Shown here in pieces: positions 55,612-63,134 of a stretch of 64,000 nucleotides of DNA. The position numbers and the translations under genes were made by a program. The notes under the pieces were generated by a model. That model made no database searches, was not told the DNA's origin, and saw only the letters and a list, made by a program, of their open reading frames with translations. The stretch comes from Lachnospiraceae bacterium (GTDB lineage: Bacteria > Bacillota > Clostridia > Lachnospirales > Lachnospiraceae): contig CAJTHM010000020.1 in NCBI GenBank assembly GCA_910576125.1, forward strand, positions 1-64,000, in the 5' to 3' direction. Every line of letters begins with the position of its first letter. Position 1 is the stretch's first letter.

Positions 55612-56196
55612 TTTTCCGGTCTTTTGATAATTTAAACCGTAGGACTGCGACGTACCCCTTGTGTCAGAGGTATTGTAAAGGTCTATCGTTTCCTTACCCA
55701 AAATTTCCGCCATCTCTTTTAAAGTGGTCTTTTCCTTCCCTCCGAGGAATAAGGTGGTATCACAATTCCCTTCAATGGTGTCAGCGTTGTCCTTATAAAT
55801 CGCTTTAAGCTGTGACTTCGACTGCAAGATAATGGAAGCCGATATTTCCCGGCTCCGGATTGTGGCAATCAGCTTCTCAAACTTTGGTATCTGCCCGATG
55901 TTTGCAAACTCATCGAGTAAGCAGCGCACATGGACGGGCAATCTCCCATGATACACATCGTCCGCCCTGTCACAGAGCAGGTTGAAAAGCTGCGTATACA
56001 TGATAGACACGATAAAATTAAATGTGTCATCGGTGTCGGAGATAATGACAAACAACGCTGTCTTTTCATCCCCAATCATGTCAAGTCCCAACTCGTCATA
56101 GCTTGTCAGGTCACGCAGCTCTTTGATGTCAAAAGGGGCTAAACGTGCGCCGCAGCTAATTAAAATGCTTTTCGCTGTCTTGCCAGAGACAAATCG
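55612..56196 (-). pseudogene. VirD4/TraG coupling protein, central fragment
   Basis: The frame opens after a TGA (56197-56199) with RFVSGKTAKSILISCGARLA, then DLTSYDELGLDMIGDEKTAL, the Walker B strand VRCLLDEFANIG and YQKTGKD before element C. These are hallmarks of the TraG/VirD4 coupling ATPase. The whole 5' half with Walker A and membrane helices is missing: sequence homology ends at about 56196 and an AbrB/PIN pair follows. Even if element C left, no functional coupling protein would result. Confidence 0.9.
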
Positions 56197-56271
56197 TCAA
56201 GGACTTTTTAATCAATTTCACAAAAAATTCACATTTCCAATGTCTGATAAAGCCCATTCCATGAATTTCAT

Positions 56272-56322
56272 TTGATTTTTCTTTGGCAGTCGCATATAAT
56301 GTAAGTAGGGAAATCCCTACTT
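56272..56322 (+). promoter_or_regulatory. promoter and palindromic operator of the AbrB/PIN operon
   Basis: TTGATT (56272-56277) and TATAAT (56295-56300) are 17 bases apart. A 20-bp palindrome, AAGTAGGGA/TCCCTACTT around AA (56303-56322), covers the expected start site. This is a strong candidate for antitoxin autoregulation. Confidence 0.8.
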
Positions 56323-56346
56323 TCCATATTTCAGGAGGTGAAAGAT

Positions 56347-56622
56347 ATGTTAGCAAACGCTTTTGTTGACAACGCAAAGGTCATGGCCAAAGGGCAGGTC
56401 ACAATCCCAAAAGATGTCCGTGAAGTGCTTGGTGTGGCAAGCGGAGACCGCATTTCTTTTATTGTGGAGGGCGGCACTGTCCGTATCGTTAATTCGGCTG
56501 TCTATGCCATGCAGATGCTCCAGGGGGAAATGGCAGGCGAAGCAGAACGGGCTGGTCTCACATCTGACGATGATGTTATGGCACTTGTAAAAGAATTGAG
56601 AAATGAGGACGAAAACGTATGA
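56347..56622 (+). CDS. AbrB/MazE-type antitoxin
   Basis: A 91-residue protein with a SpoVT/AbrB swapped-hairpin DNA-binding domain: KVMAKGQVTIPKDVREVLGVASGDRISF near 12-40, VEGGTVRIV near 43. A C-terminal helical tail would contact the toxin. AGGAGG lies 8 bases before the ATG at 56347. The last bases overlap the PIN gene start as ATGA. It should bind the palindrome in its promoter and repress the operon. Confidence 0.88.
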   Translation: MLANAFVDNAKVMAKGQVTIPKDVREVLGVASGDRISFIVEGGTVRIVNSAVYAMQMLQGEMAGEAERAGLTSDDDVMALVKELRNEDENV

Positions 56623-57023
56623 GGGTTCTGATTGATACGAATGTCCTCATATCTGCGGCATTGAGTGCAAACGGTGTTCCCTATCGGGCTTATGTAAAAG
56701 CAGCCTCTTATCCTAACCACGGATTGATCTGTGAGCAGAATGTGGACGAAATGAAACGGATATTCAATAAAAAATTCCCCAAACGTCTGGCGGCATTGGA
56801 CAAATTTCTTTCAATAGCCTTACTGACGCTGGAATTAGTACCCATCCCGACAGACGAAAACACGTCGGAATCACAGGTCAGGGATGCAGATGACCGTCCC
56901 ATTTTAAGGGCGGCGATTGCGGCAAGGGCTGATGTCCTGCTCACCGGCGACAAGGATTTTCTGGAATCAGGTTTGGAGAATCCAATGATTATGACACCGG
57001 CTGAATTTCTTGGCATGGAATAA
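56619..57023 (+). CDS. PIN-domain toxin (VapC-like ribonuclease)
   Basis: A 134-residue PIN nuclease: first acidic residue in VLIDTNVLISAAL, a middle conserved Glu region (CEQNVDEMKRIF), and the acidic cluster DADDRPILRAAI near 90 with VLLTGDKDFL near 108. The antitoxin partner is encoded directly upstream with a 4-base overlap. Such pairs stabilise mobile DNA or defend against phage. Here the pair stands where the ICE coupling-protein gene is truncated. Confidence 0.88.
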   Translation: MRVLIDTNVLISAALSANGVPYRAYVKAASYPNHGLICEQNVDEMKRIFNKKFPKRLAALDKFLSIALLTLELVPIPTDENTSESQVRDADDRPILRAAIAARADVLLTGDKDFLESGLENPMIMTPAEFLGME

Positions 57024-57037
57024 AAACAGCATTGTAT

Positions 57038-57079
57038 GGCAGGACCGGAAACTGTAACAGCTTCCGGCCCTGTCCTTTT
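57038..57079. terminator. convergent terminator
   Basis: Stem AGGACCGGAA../..TTCCGG(CC)..GTCCT followed by TTTT, between the PIN gene and the convergent TnpW gene. Confidence 0.75.
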
Positions 57080-57269
57080 ACATCTGCTGTATCTCATTTT
57101 TCAGCATACGCTTGATCTTGTCGCTCATGGTCTCCGTGCTGGTCTTACTGAAATGAATCCGCACGATATAGGTGGTGCGGCCTATCTTCTTCACCAGTGC
57201 GGGCGGGTTCTCTGCCCCGTCTGTTGCCGTGGTGTCTGCTACATTCTGGATATTTTTCTCGCTGCTCAT
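57078..57269 (-). CDS. TnpW family protein (ICE backbone)
   Basis: A 63-residue protein of the TnpW family: PALVKKIGRTTYIVRIHFSK then TSTETMSDKIKRMLKNEIQQ. I start it at the ATG at 57269, nine bases after AAAGGAG. In intact relatives the coupling-protein genes follow next; here they are replaced by the AbrB/PIN pair. The family is named from transposons but has no assigned function. Confidence 0.82.
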   Translation of the reverse strand: MSSEKNIQNVADTTATDGAENPPALVKKIGRTTYIVRIHFSKTSTETMSDKIKRMLKNEIQQM

Positions 57270-57339
57270 GGTATCATGCTCCTTTCCCGGACAGTCCACT
57301 GATAGGTATGGGGATTGCCCTTGCTGCTGTTTTCAGGTT

Positions 57340-58197
57340 TCATTTCGGGGAGGCAATCCCCCTCGCCGCCTCTTTGGTAGCTGCCGCCTTTTCTTCCCGG
57401 AAGTTTCTGCCGGAGAAAAGGACAGGGGCGCACCGCTCCATGATGCGGTCATAGATTCTGGCGTGGGCCAGGTCGGGCGGATTTTTGATCTCTTCCAGTT
57501 TCAGGTTGGTCGTGACGATCAGCGGCTTCCTGCTCCTGTACCGGCTGTCAATGACAAGGAACATCTGCTCCAACGCATACCCGGTATTGCGCTCCACGCC
57601 CAGGTCGTCCAGGATCAAAAGGCTGTAATCGTCAAGGGCGGAGATAAACGCCGCCCGGTCCTCGGCAAACATCCCGGTCAGCCGGTTTAGGATAGAGGGG
57701 ATATTCGTCATGAGCACCGGTACATCCTGGTCGATTAGGGCATTGGCAATACATCCGGCAAAGAAGGATTTTCCCGTCCCCACGTCACCGAAGAGCAGAA
57801 GGCCGGTATTCTCCCGGTATGCCTCCTTCCAGTTTTCCACATAAGCACGGGCTTTCTCCATGAGCGGGTTCTGCCCGTTGTCATTGGCAAAAGTGAAGTC
57901 ATGGAGATAGCGGTCCTGCAGGCCCTGCGCCCTCCTGCGCCGGATGCTCTCCATGAGCGCCCTCTGTTCCCCGGCGGCCTTCCTCTGCTTTTCGGCCTCC
58001 TGCTGGCAGGGGCAGACACAGCGGGGCATGAGGTAGCTGTGCCGGAGCGGGTCGGGGAGGATGGTCTGCCGCCTCCCTCCGCATTTCTTACAGTGGATAA
58101 GACCGTCAGAATGGTCTATGTATTCGTCCTCCGATAATTCCGTACCTCCGGCGGTTTTGTCAATAAATGCCCGGACAGCCTCGTTGATCTCGATCAT
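57340..58197 (-). CDS. DnaC-like helicase-loader ATPase (ICE backbone)
   Basis: A 285-residue AAA+ loader with zinc cluster HCKKCGG near 35 and C-x-C near 61, Walker A FGDVGTGKSFFAG near 137, Walker B LLILDDLGVER near 190 and TTNLKLEEI near 225. It is homologous to the element B loader (33454-34308). AAGGAGG precedes the ATG, which overlaps the organizer stop as ATGA, so its translation would be reduced if the organizer frameshift stops ribosomes early. Probably loads the host helicase at the origin inside the organizer gene. Confidence 0.9.
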   Translation of the reverse strand: MIEINEAVRAFIDKTAGGTELSEDEYIDHSDGLIHCKKCGGRRQTILPDPLRHSYLMPRCVCPCQQEAEKQRKAAGEQRALMESIRRRRAQGLQDRYLHDFTFANDNGQNPLMEKARAYVENWKEAYRENTGLLLFGDVGTGKSFFAGCIANALIDQDVPVLMTNIPSILNRLTGMFAEDRAAFISALDDYSLLILDDLGVERNTGYALEQMFLVIDSRYRSRKPLIVTTNLKLEEIKNPPDLAHARIYDRIMERCAPVLFSGRNFREEKAAATKEAARGIASPK

Positions 58198-58953
58198 ATG
58201 GTGTCTCCCTCCTTTACGGTGTAATCCCGGTTTCTTGCCGGTGGAGCCGCCCCTTTCCTGTCCGCATTGGCCCAGCGCCGGATTGTGGCGGCATGGCTTT
58301 TGTATTCCCTCCCGGTGGATTCCATGTATTCCGACAAACGCTCTACATAGTCCTGCAGGACACTGTCTGAAAATTCTTTCTGCAGCTCCGACATTTCTCT
58401 TTCTGCCAAAAAAACATTCCCATACTTTCCATAAGCGTGTGCGTCATTATCACACTCTCTATTCTCTATACTCTTATCTCTAATATCTAATCTCTTATCT
58501 CTAATCTCTGGTGGACAAATGTCCCCCCCGGCTATATGGTGGACATTTGTCCGCCGGTCCGGATGGGAGCAGCTTCTGGCGTTTCAGGCGCATCCGCTCT
58601 TTCTTCTTCCGTTCGCCCTCAGTGGAGGACTGGCCAATCAAAAGCTGGATGTCTGCCATGTAATAAGCCCCGTCCGTCAGGACCTCCACAAAGCCAAACT
58701 CGGTAAAGAGCTTCAATGCCCGCTCCACCGTGCCGATCTGGTGGCGGGCGAAGGTGGCTATGGTCTGGGGCGTGTGGGGCAGGCCGTCCCCAAGCATGAG
58801 GACGCCGTTATGTTTCAGCGACATCAGGTACATTTTCAGCAGCAGGTTGGAATACAAAAGCCCGTCCTGTGCGCTTTCCAGTATCACCATCTTCTCGGTG
58901 GTGAAAAAGTTCTCTTTCAGTTTCAGGTAGTAATATTTCCGGTTCTCTGACAT
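58194..58953 (-). pseudogene. replisome organizer split by a frameshift in a G7 tract (ICE backbone)
   Basis: The N-terminal winged helix (NRKYYYLKLKENFFTTEKM .. IGQSSTEGERK) runs to a stop at 58501. The C-terminal domain (HAYGKYGNVFLAEREMSELQ .. SHAATIRRWANAD) is in another frame to 58194. Seven consecutive G residues on the coding strand (58523-58529) lie just upstream of the stop; six would give one continuous frame matching the element B homologue. It may be a true lesion, slippage-dependent expression, or a sequencing error. The tract lies between two palindromic iterons. Confidence 0.8.
58452..58555. other. candidate replication origin inside the organizer gene (ICE backbone)
   Basis: Two GGTGGACAWWTGTCC palindromes (about 58508-58525 and 58538-58555) flank one side of a TCTAATCTCT-type pyrimidine tract (58452-58508). 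The element B organizer gene has the same arrangement at 34640-34737. Confidence 0.62.
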
Positions 58954-59077
58954 ATCTGTTGCTCCTTTGGTCTCTGGGATAGGGCTGTGAGGCCCGTATA
59001 CGCCATTTAAGGCTGTTTTTGGGTGCCAGTGATAAAAAGTATTGGCTGCCCTCCGACACTCAAAAAAAGTGCTTGAT

Positions 59078-59476
59078 TTATAAGGCTTTTTCCCTTCCTA
59101 AAGCGTGACATATGCGCCTCTGCTTCCGTTTGCGTTCGGCGGCGTGTTTCCGCTTCATGCGGGCGGCACAGTCCGGGCAGTATTTCGCCCGGTTGGAGCC
59201 GGGAAGGAAAAGCCTGGCGCAGACGGAACACCGTTTCCGTTCCAGCCGGTGGAAAAGGGCCGCTTCCAATTCCCGGTCAAGGGGAAGGACGGCACAGCGG
59301 AACCACCGGCATAAAACCGAATGGGAGATGCTCTGGACACAGACGCACCCGTCCCCTTCGTCAAGGGCGATACACTGGCCGTTGTCATAGTTGCAGCACT
59401 CATGCACCAACTTCCTTGCCCGCCGGAACTGTCCGTAATCCATCACCGGGATGGGTTCAGCGCTTTTCTTTTTCAT
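59078..59476 (-). CDS. cysteine-rich VLP protein (ICE backbone)
   Basis: A 132-residue homologue of 35248-35634: FRRARKLVHECCNYDNGQC, VCVQS core, WFRCAVLPLDRELEAALF, zinc ribbon CSVCARLFLP .. KYCPDCAARMKRK and a basic tail. I start it at the ATG at 59476; the longer frame upstream is Ala/Pro-rich and is better explained by the overlapping His/Cys-rich gene. It lies between the relaxase and the replisome organizer as in element B. Likely DNA-binding; precise role unknown. Confidence 0.82.
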   Translation of the reverse strand: MKKKSAEPIPVMDYGQFRRARKLVHECCNYDNGQCIALDEGDGCVCVQSISHSVLCRWFRCAVLPLDRELEAALFHRLERKRCSVCARLFLPGSNRAKYCPDCAARMKRKHAAERKRKQRRICHALGREKAL

Positions 59477-59693
59477 GGCGGCACCGGCACTCATGGCCGG
59501 TCTCCTGGCAATGGCACTGGCAGCCACATTCATCACCGGTATGGCCGTGTCCGTGATGGCAGGAGCAGGAGCCGCTGCTGGCGTGGCGGTCATGGGGATT
59601 CTCCCTTCCCTCTGTACCTCTGCCCGGTACAGGCAGCACGGTCCGGCGTGGGATATAAAAATGGATATTGATATGCAAAAGAAAATGTCTCAT
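59457..59693 (-). CDS. His/Cys-rich small protein, possible metal binder
   Basis: A 78-residue frame whose second half is packed with ligands: SCSCHHGHGHTGDECGCQCH, then CQETGHECRCRHEK. Its ATG overlaps the relaxase stop as ATGA, and its end overlaps the VLP start by 20 bases, the arrangement expected of a real gene translated in an operon. The alternative frame over the same bases is low-complexity Ala/Pro. No equivalent lies at this place in element B. A zinc- or copper-binding protein is possible; no family is recognised. Confidence 0.5.
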   Translation of the reverse strand: MRHFLLHINIHFYIPRRTVLPVPGRGTEGRENPHDRHASSGSCSCHHGHGHTGDECGCQCHCQETGHECRCRHEKEKR

Positions 59694-61129
59694 AGCTGGT
59701 TGTCCTCCTTCTTTCTGTTTCGATCCTGCTGTGACTTTTCAAGCTGGTCTGCGGCTTTCCGCAGGTTCTCCACCGCTTTGATCTGCTCCCTCATGGAGCG
59801 CATCTCCTGATAGTGGATTTCTTTCTGTACGGTCAGCTTTTCCGATTCCGCCCTCCATTTCTTCGGGGTGACTGGTTCCCCGCCGGATTTCAATTTTTCC
59901 AGATACCGGGCGGCGGCTTCGTAAAGGGCAAGCTCCGTTCCGTGCTTCTGCTCAAACTGTCCTTTCTTCCCCGGCTTCACTTTGTCAAGCTGGCGGCGGA
60001 TGCCTTTGTGCTTCTCGTACTGTTCCCACATGGAGAGGTGTTCGTCCAGGACCTTGATGCGGCGTTCTGCGCTGACGATCTTCCCACGCAGGTCATAGTA
60101 GCTTTTATTCATGGCGGAGACTTTCTCATGGAGCTGCCGCATGGTGGTGATCCCATTCCCCTGCAGGAGACTGTAAAGCGCCGCCTGTTCTTTCAGGTCT
60201 TTTATTTTTCCGTACCGGGAATCCGGGCTGTCCATTTCCTGCCGGGCCTGCCATAACTGGAGCAGGATGCTTTCTTTTCCTTCCGGTCTCTCTGCCTGTT
60301 CCTTTGACCAGTTATAGAGCCGGGTAATGCGGGCTTTTATCTCTTTGAGCAGTCTGTTGTCGGCGGCAATCTGCCGGTTCAAATCTCCTTTACGGGTAGA
60401 TATGCCACGCCTTTCCATCTGCATAGCTGCCACGCCTAAATGGACGCTGGGGATTTTATCTACGCCCTGGCGCTTATAGCTGCGGTGGTCGATCCGCTCC
60501 GGCCTCCCGGCTGATTCCAATGCCTTATTCGCATACGTCGCCCATGCCGCCCGCCACTTCTCGGCGTTGCCTTTGTCGTTCCAGTCGGTGGTGTCCTCCC
60601 GGTGGTTCTTATAGCCGCCTTTCCCGTCCGGGATCCTCTGTCCGTTCTTATCCAGGTCATAGACCTTGCGGCATTTTGCGCCCCACCCGCCGTTATCATC
60701 CAGCGGGCGGATAGTGAGCAGGATATGTACATGGGGGTTGCCGGTCCCTTTGTCGTGGATGGCAAAATCGGCGCACATACCGGAATCCACAAAGTTGTCC
60801 TTCACATAAGCCCGGACAAGCGCCAGCCGTTCCTCCGGCGATAATTCCACCGGCAGCGCCGCCTCGACCTCACGGGCAAGTTGGCTGTTCTTTGAGGTTT
60901 CAATCTGCTCCACGCTGTTCCAGAGGATGGAGCGGTCGGAAAATTCCGGCGGGGCATGGGCGGGCAGCATGACCTCCGAATGGATGATGCCGCCCTTTCT
61001 GGTATAGTCGTGGGTCAGACCGTCCCACTCATTGGTGAGCTTCGTGCCGCTCCGGTATGCGGCGGCAGCCACGGCGGACTTGCCCTTGCTGCGCTGGATG
61101 ATCTTGATGGGGCAATGGAAGATTGCCAC
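59690..61129 (-). CDS. MobQ (MobA/MobL) relaxase of the ICE backbone
   Basis: A 479-residue relaxase: IKIIQRSKGKSAVAAAAYRS near 7-27 and metal motif TGNPHVHILLTIR near 130, then QMERRGISTRKGDLNRQI and a long coiled coil. I start it at a GTG at 61129 preceded by GGAAGGAGG; the longer frame runs through oriT and is not credible. It is related to the element A relaxase but clearly diverged. Its oriT is 155 bases upstream. The relaxase looks intact although the ICE coupling protein is not. Confidence 0.92.
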   Translation of the reverse strand: MAIFHCPIKIIQRSKGKSAVAAAAYRSGTKLTNEWDGLTHDYTRKGGIIHSEVMLPAHAPPEFSDRSILWNSVEQIETSKNSQLAREVEAALPVELSPEERLALVRAYVKDNFVDSGMCADFAIHDKGTGNPHVHILLTIRPLDDNGGWGAKCRKVYDLDKNGQRIPDGKGGYKNHREDTTDWNDKGNAEKWRAAWATYANKALESAGRPERIDHRSYKRQGVDKIPSVHLGVAAMQMERRGISTRKGDLNRQIAADNRLLKEIKARITRLYNWSKEQAERPEGKESILLQLWQARQEMDSPDSRYGKIKDLKEQAALYSLLQGNGITTMRQLHEKVSAMNKSYYDLRGKIVSAERRIKVLDEHLSMWEQYEKHKGIRRQLDKVKPGKKGQFEQKHGTELALYEAAARYLEKLKSGGEPVTPKKWRAESEKLTVQKEIHYQEMRSMREQIKAVENLRKAADQLEKSQQDRNRKKEDNQL

Positions 61130-61199
61130 GGATTTTCGCCTCCTTCCGGGATGGAATGTATAAGGCTCTGCCGGAAATGGCAGCCGCAAAGCGGGTGTC

Positions 61200-61320
61200 G
61201 TTTCCAGCGGAGCGCACAAGGGGTTTGGGGAGTGTAGCTCCCCATCGCGTCCAGAGGACGCAAAGGCTCCTGGCAGGGCGCACGCACCGGAACGGTGCAT
61301 AAGTGCGCCCTTGTAACCAA
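61200..61320 (+). other. oriT: MobQ-type origin of transfer of the ICE
   Basis: A perfect hairpin GCACCG-GAA-CGGTGC (61284-61298) is followed directly by TAAGTGCGCCCT (61300-61311), the established nick core of the RSF1010/MobQ family. Smaller hairpins (GGGGAG/CTCCCC and GCGTCC/GGACGC) precede it. The relaxase lies on one side and DUF3847 on the other. Confidence 0.88.
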
Positions 61321-61325
61321 GGGAC

Positions 61326-61607
61326 TTAGGAAGCATCCCCGGATTTGCGTACATTTGCGGCGGCTTTCTCTGCCCCCGGCAGACGGGAGAGCGCAAGCAG
61401 AAATGCCTTGGCTTCCTCGCCGGTCATGGCGGCGGTTGCCGGGAAAATGCTTTCCAGAACCGCCCCATGCTCGATCAGGCGGCGGGTCCTGGCACGGCGC
61501 TCCGTGTCCGTCTTTCGGTTCAGGAGAATCTTCTGGCGGTTCTGAAGCTGTTCAATCTCCCTCTGGACTTTCTGCTGTTCAGACTGTAACTTTTTTAATT
61601 CCTTCAT
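61326..61607 (-). CDS. DUF3847 family protein, likely relaxosome accessory (ICE)
   Basis: A 93-residue charged protein with an N-terminal coiled coil (ELKKLQSEQQKVQREIEQLQ) and the conserved RARTRRLIEHGAVLES block, equivalent to the element A protein at 27973-28260. It ends 14 bases from the MobQ nick core. In MobQ systems a small helper protein often binds next to oriT, and this gene is the best candidate here. Function is inferred from position. Confidence 0.78.
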   Translation of the reverse strand: MKELKKLQSEQQKVQREIEQLQNRQKILLNRKTDTERRARTRRLIEHGAVLESIFPATAAMTGEEAKAFLLALSRLPGAEKAAANVRKSGDAS

Positions 61608-61627
61608 TTTCGTTTTCCCCTTTCCGC

Positions 61628-62152
61628 TTACCGTTCCGGCTGTTTTGGTTTCTTATCAGGATAGAGCTTCCCGGCGCATACGGCGGCATGGCTTCTGATC
61701 TTCACCTCGCCCCGGCCCTCGCTGGCCCTGGCATTCTGATAGCCTTCGTCAGAGAGGAAAAAGCGGTATCTCTCTCCGGGGAATCCCACCGGGCTGTCGC
61801 TGTTTAAAATATCCACCGTTACCATGTGCCTTGTCCCCGGCAGAAACCGCTCCGTCCCGGCCAGGTCATGCCCCAGCAGGGCCGGCTCCTTTGCCGCCTC
61901 TGCAAGCCTCCTGCGGATGGAATTGTCCCTCTCTGTGATAAAGGCGGCCCGGTTGTCGGCAATGAACCGGCTGCACTCCGGCTCTGCCAGTTTTTCCAGC
62001 TTCCTCACCGTGTTCTCCACGATCATCTTTGTCAGCAGGTCGTCCTTCCTTTCCAGGATTGGCACGATCTCTTTCAGCCCCGCAAGGGTTTCCTCCTTCG
62101 TGGGCGCTGCGTACTGGTAGAGCATTTCCAATTCGCTTTTTGTAAAATTCAT
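61628..62152 (-). CDS. transposon-transfer assisting protein (TTRAP) domain protein
   Basis: A 174-residue protein whose first ~75 residues match the TTRAP family: MNFTKSELEMLYQYAAPTKE, TLAGLKEIVPILER, LTKMIVENTVRKLEKL, EPECSRFIADNR. The C-terminal part is a second small domain with no clear relative. The family was named from transfer-associated genes of CTn elements, but its action is unknown. It is located between the sigma-like gene and DUF3847 in the transfer-control end of the ICE. Confidence 0.82.
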   Translation of the reverse strand: MNFTKSELEMLYQYAAPTKEETLAGLKEIVPILERKDDLLTKMIVENTVRKLEKLAEPECSRFIADNRAAFITERDNSIRRRLAEAAKEPALLGHDLAGTERFLPGTRHMVTVDILNSDSPVGFPGERYRFFLSDEGYQNARASEGRGEVKIRSHAAVCAGKLYPDKKPKQPER

Positions 62153-62156
62153 TCCT

Positions 62157-62615
62157 TCATTTCCTCCATTTCTTTTTCTCAAAATATCTCCGCATCCGCT
62201 TTAAGGCGCTCTTGATGGTCTGCTGTACCACGGAGACGCTGACGCCTTCCGCTGCGGCAATCTCGGCCAGCTTCTTCCCAAGGACGTAGCGGGCATGGAT
62301 GCGCCTCGCCTGTGTGTCCGTCAAATCCCCCATGGCCTCGGCCAGCCGTTCCAGCATGGTGAGGAAAAGCTGTTCTTCCTCCCGCTCCACAAGGATGTCC
62401 TCCGGGGATTTCGTGGTGAAGTCCAGAGCGCAGTTCTCGATCCCGTCCTCACAGTCAAGGGAGTAGTAGGCTTTGTGATACCAGATTTTATGGGTGCGGT
62501 TGTTTTCCTCCCTGTGCATGAGCAGCAGCGCCTCGGCCACCTCGTCCGACACCTCCACAAAGGTGTCCTTCACAAAAAGGGGATAGTAATACTTCTTTAG
62601 GTTGACAGTCTGCAT
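62157..62615 (-). CDS. sigma-70-like regulator (ICE)
   Basis: A 152-residue protein with a sigma region 4-type helix-turn-helix at the end (LTDTQARRIHARYVLGKKLAEIAAAEGVSVSVVQQTIKSALKRMRR) and an N-terminal region beginning QTVNLKKYYYPLFVKDTFVE, a phage-like activator opening. GGAGG precedes the ATG at 62615. It lacks a full region 2, so it may act as an activator or anti-repressor rather than a true sigma factor. It probably controls the downstream transfer genes. Confidence 0.78.
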   Translation of the reverse strand: MQTVNLKKYYYPLFVKDTFVEVSDEVAEALLLMHREENNRTHKIWYHKAYYSLDCEDGIENCALDFTTKSPEDILVEREEEQLFLTMLERLAEAMGDLTDTQARRIHARYVLGKKLAEIAAAEGVSVSVVQQTIKSALKRMRRYFEKKKWRK

Positions 62616-62720
62616 GGGCTTACCTCCTGAAAAGGGAAAAGCCGGGCAGCCGTGAAACTGTCCGGCCTCCCTGAAATGTGATAGGGAACAAGTCCCTTCA
62701 CTGGGTAGCCTCAAAACCGG

Positions 62721-63134
62721 TCAGTCGCACGGTCTGTTTTTGAAAAAAGTTTGAAAAATTTTCCTGACCGCCTCAATGGAGCTTTGCACGGCACTTTTGG
62801 AACAGCCGCACACCAACCCAATTTCGGAATAGCTCAACCCTTCCAGTGCGTAGAGCAGGAACCGGCGACGCTGGGTCTCGGTGCAGCTATCCAGAACGAA
62901 AAGCAGCTCGTCCAATGTCTCGCTCCGGCAGAGAAATTCCTCCGGCGTTTCACTGTATATGCCTATCCCTTCCGTAGCAATTATGTACTCGTCAAACTCC
63001 CTTCCGTCCCAATGCCTCCGCTGCTCATGGGCCAGGTTCTCTGCCTTGTGGTCGGCCCGGTCAAGATATTCGTAGACTTCCATGCTCACGTCCACGGACA
63101 GGGCTTGTCCGTTCAATTTGATGGTGACTTCCAT
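62721..63134 (-). CDS. sigma-like helix-turn-helix regulator (ICE)
   Basis: A 137-residue protein: N-terminal YEYLDRADHKAENLAHEQRR followed by an acidic segment, and a C-terminal region 4-like helix-turn-helix (LDELLFVLDSCTETQRRRFL, YSEIGLVCGCSKSAVQSSIE). It resembles small sigma-like regulators of Tn916/CTn elements. It is the outermost recognisable ICE gene on this side and reads toward the transfer genes, so it is a candidate regulator of the operon. Ribosome site GGAAAG precedes the ATG. Confidence 0.75.
   Translation of the reverse strand: MEVTIKLNGQALSVDVSMEVYEYLDRADHKAENLAHEQRRHWDGREFDEYIIATEGIGIYSETPEEFLCRSETLDELLFVLDSCTETQRRRFLLYALEGLSYSEIGLVCGCSKSAVQSSIEAVRKIFQTFFKNRPCD

Larger units (their letters stand above)
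716..63134 (-). mobile_element. Tn1549/CTn-like ICE backbone, interrupted by nested elements
   Basis: Minus-strand genes form the usual order of a Clostridia ICE: regulators, relaxase, replication genes, TnpW, coupling protein, Maff2, VirB6-like, PrgI, VirB4, NlpC/P60, DUF4315, DUF4366, TopB and methylase/helicase. This is inferred from gene order and family recognition. The run is interrupted by elements A, B and C and by an AbrB/PIN pair. No integrase for the ICE itself is in the window, so the true ends are unknown. The coupling protein and the helicase are both broken, which argues against present self-transfer. Confidence 0.75.

Noticed and set aside
61130..61396. N-terminal extension of the ICE MobQ relaxase frame
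   Set aside because: It covers the oriT and part of DUF3847; GTG at 61129 has a strong ribosome site and gives the family opening.
57078..63134. Region treated as a fourth mobilizable element
   Set aside because: It has no recombinase, and its gene order (relaxase, VLP, organizer, loader, TnpW, then traG) matches the leading half of the same ICE backbone.
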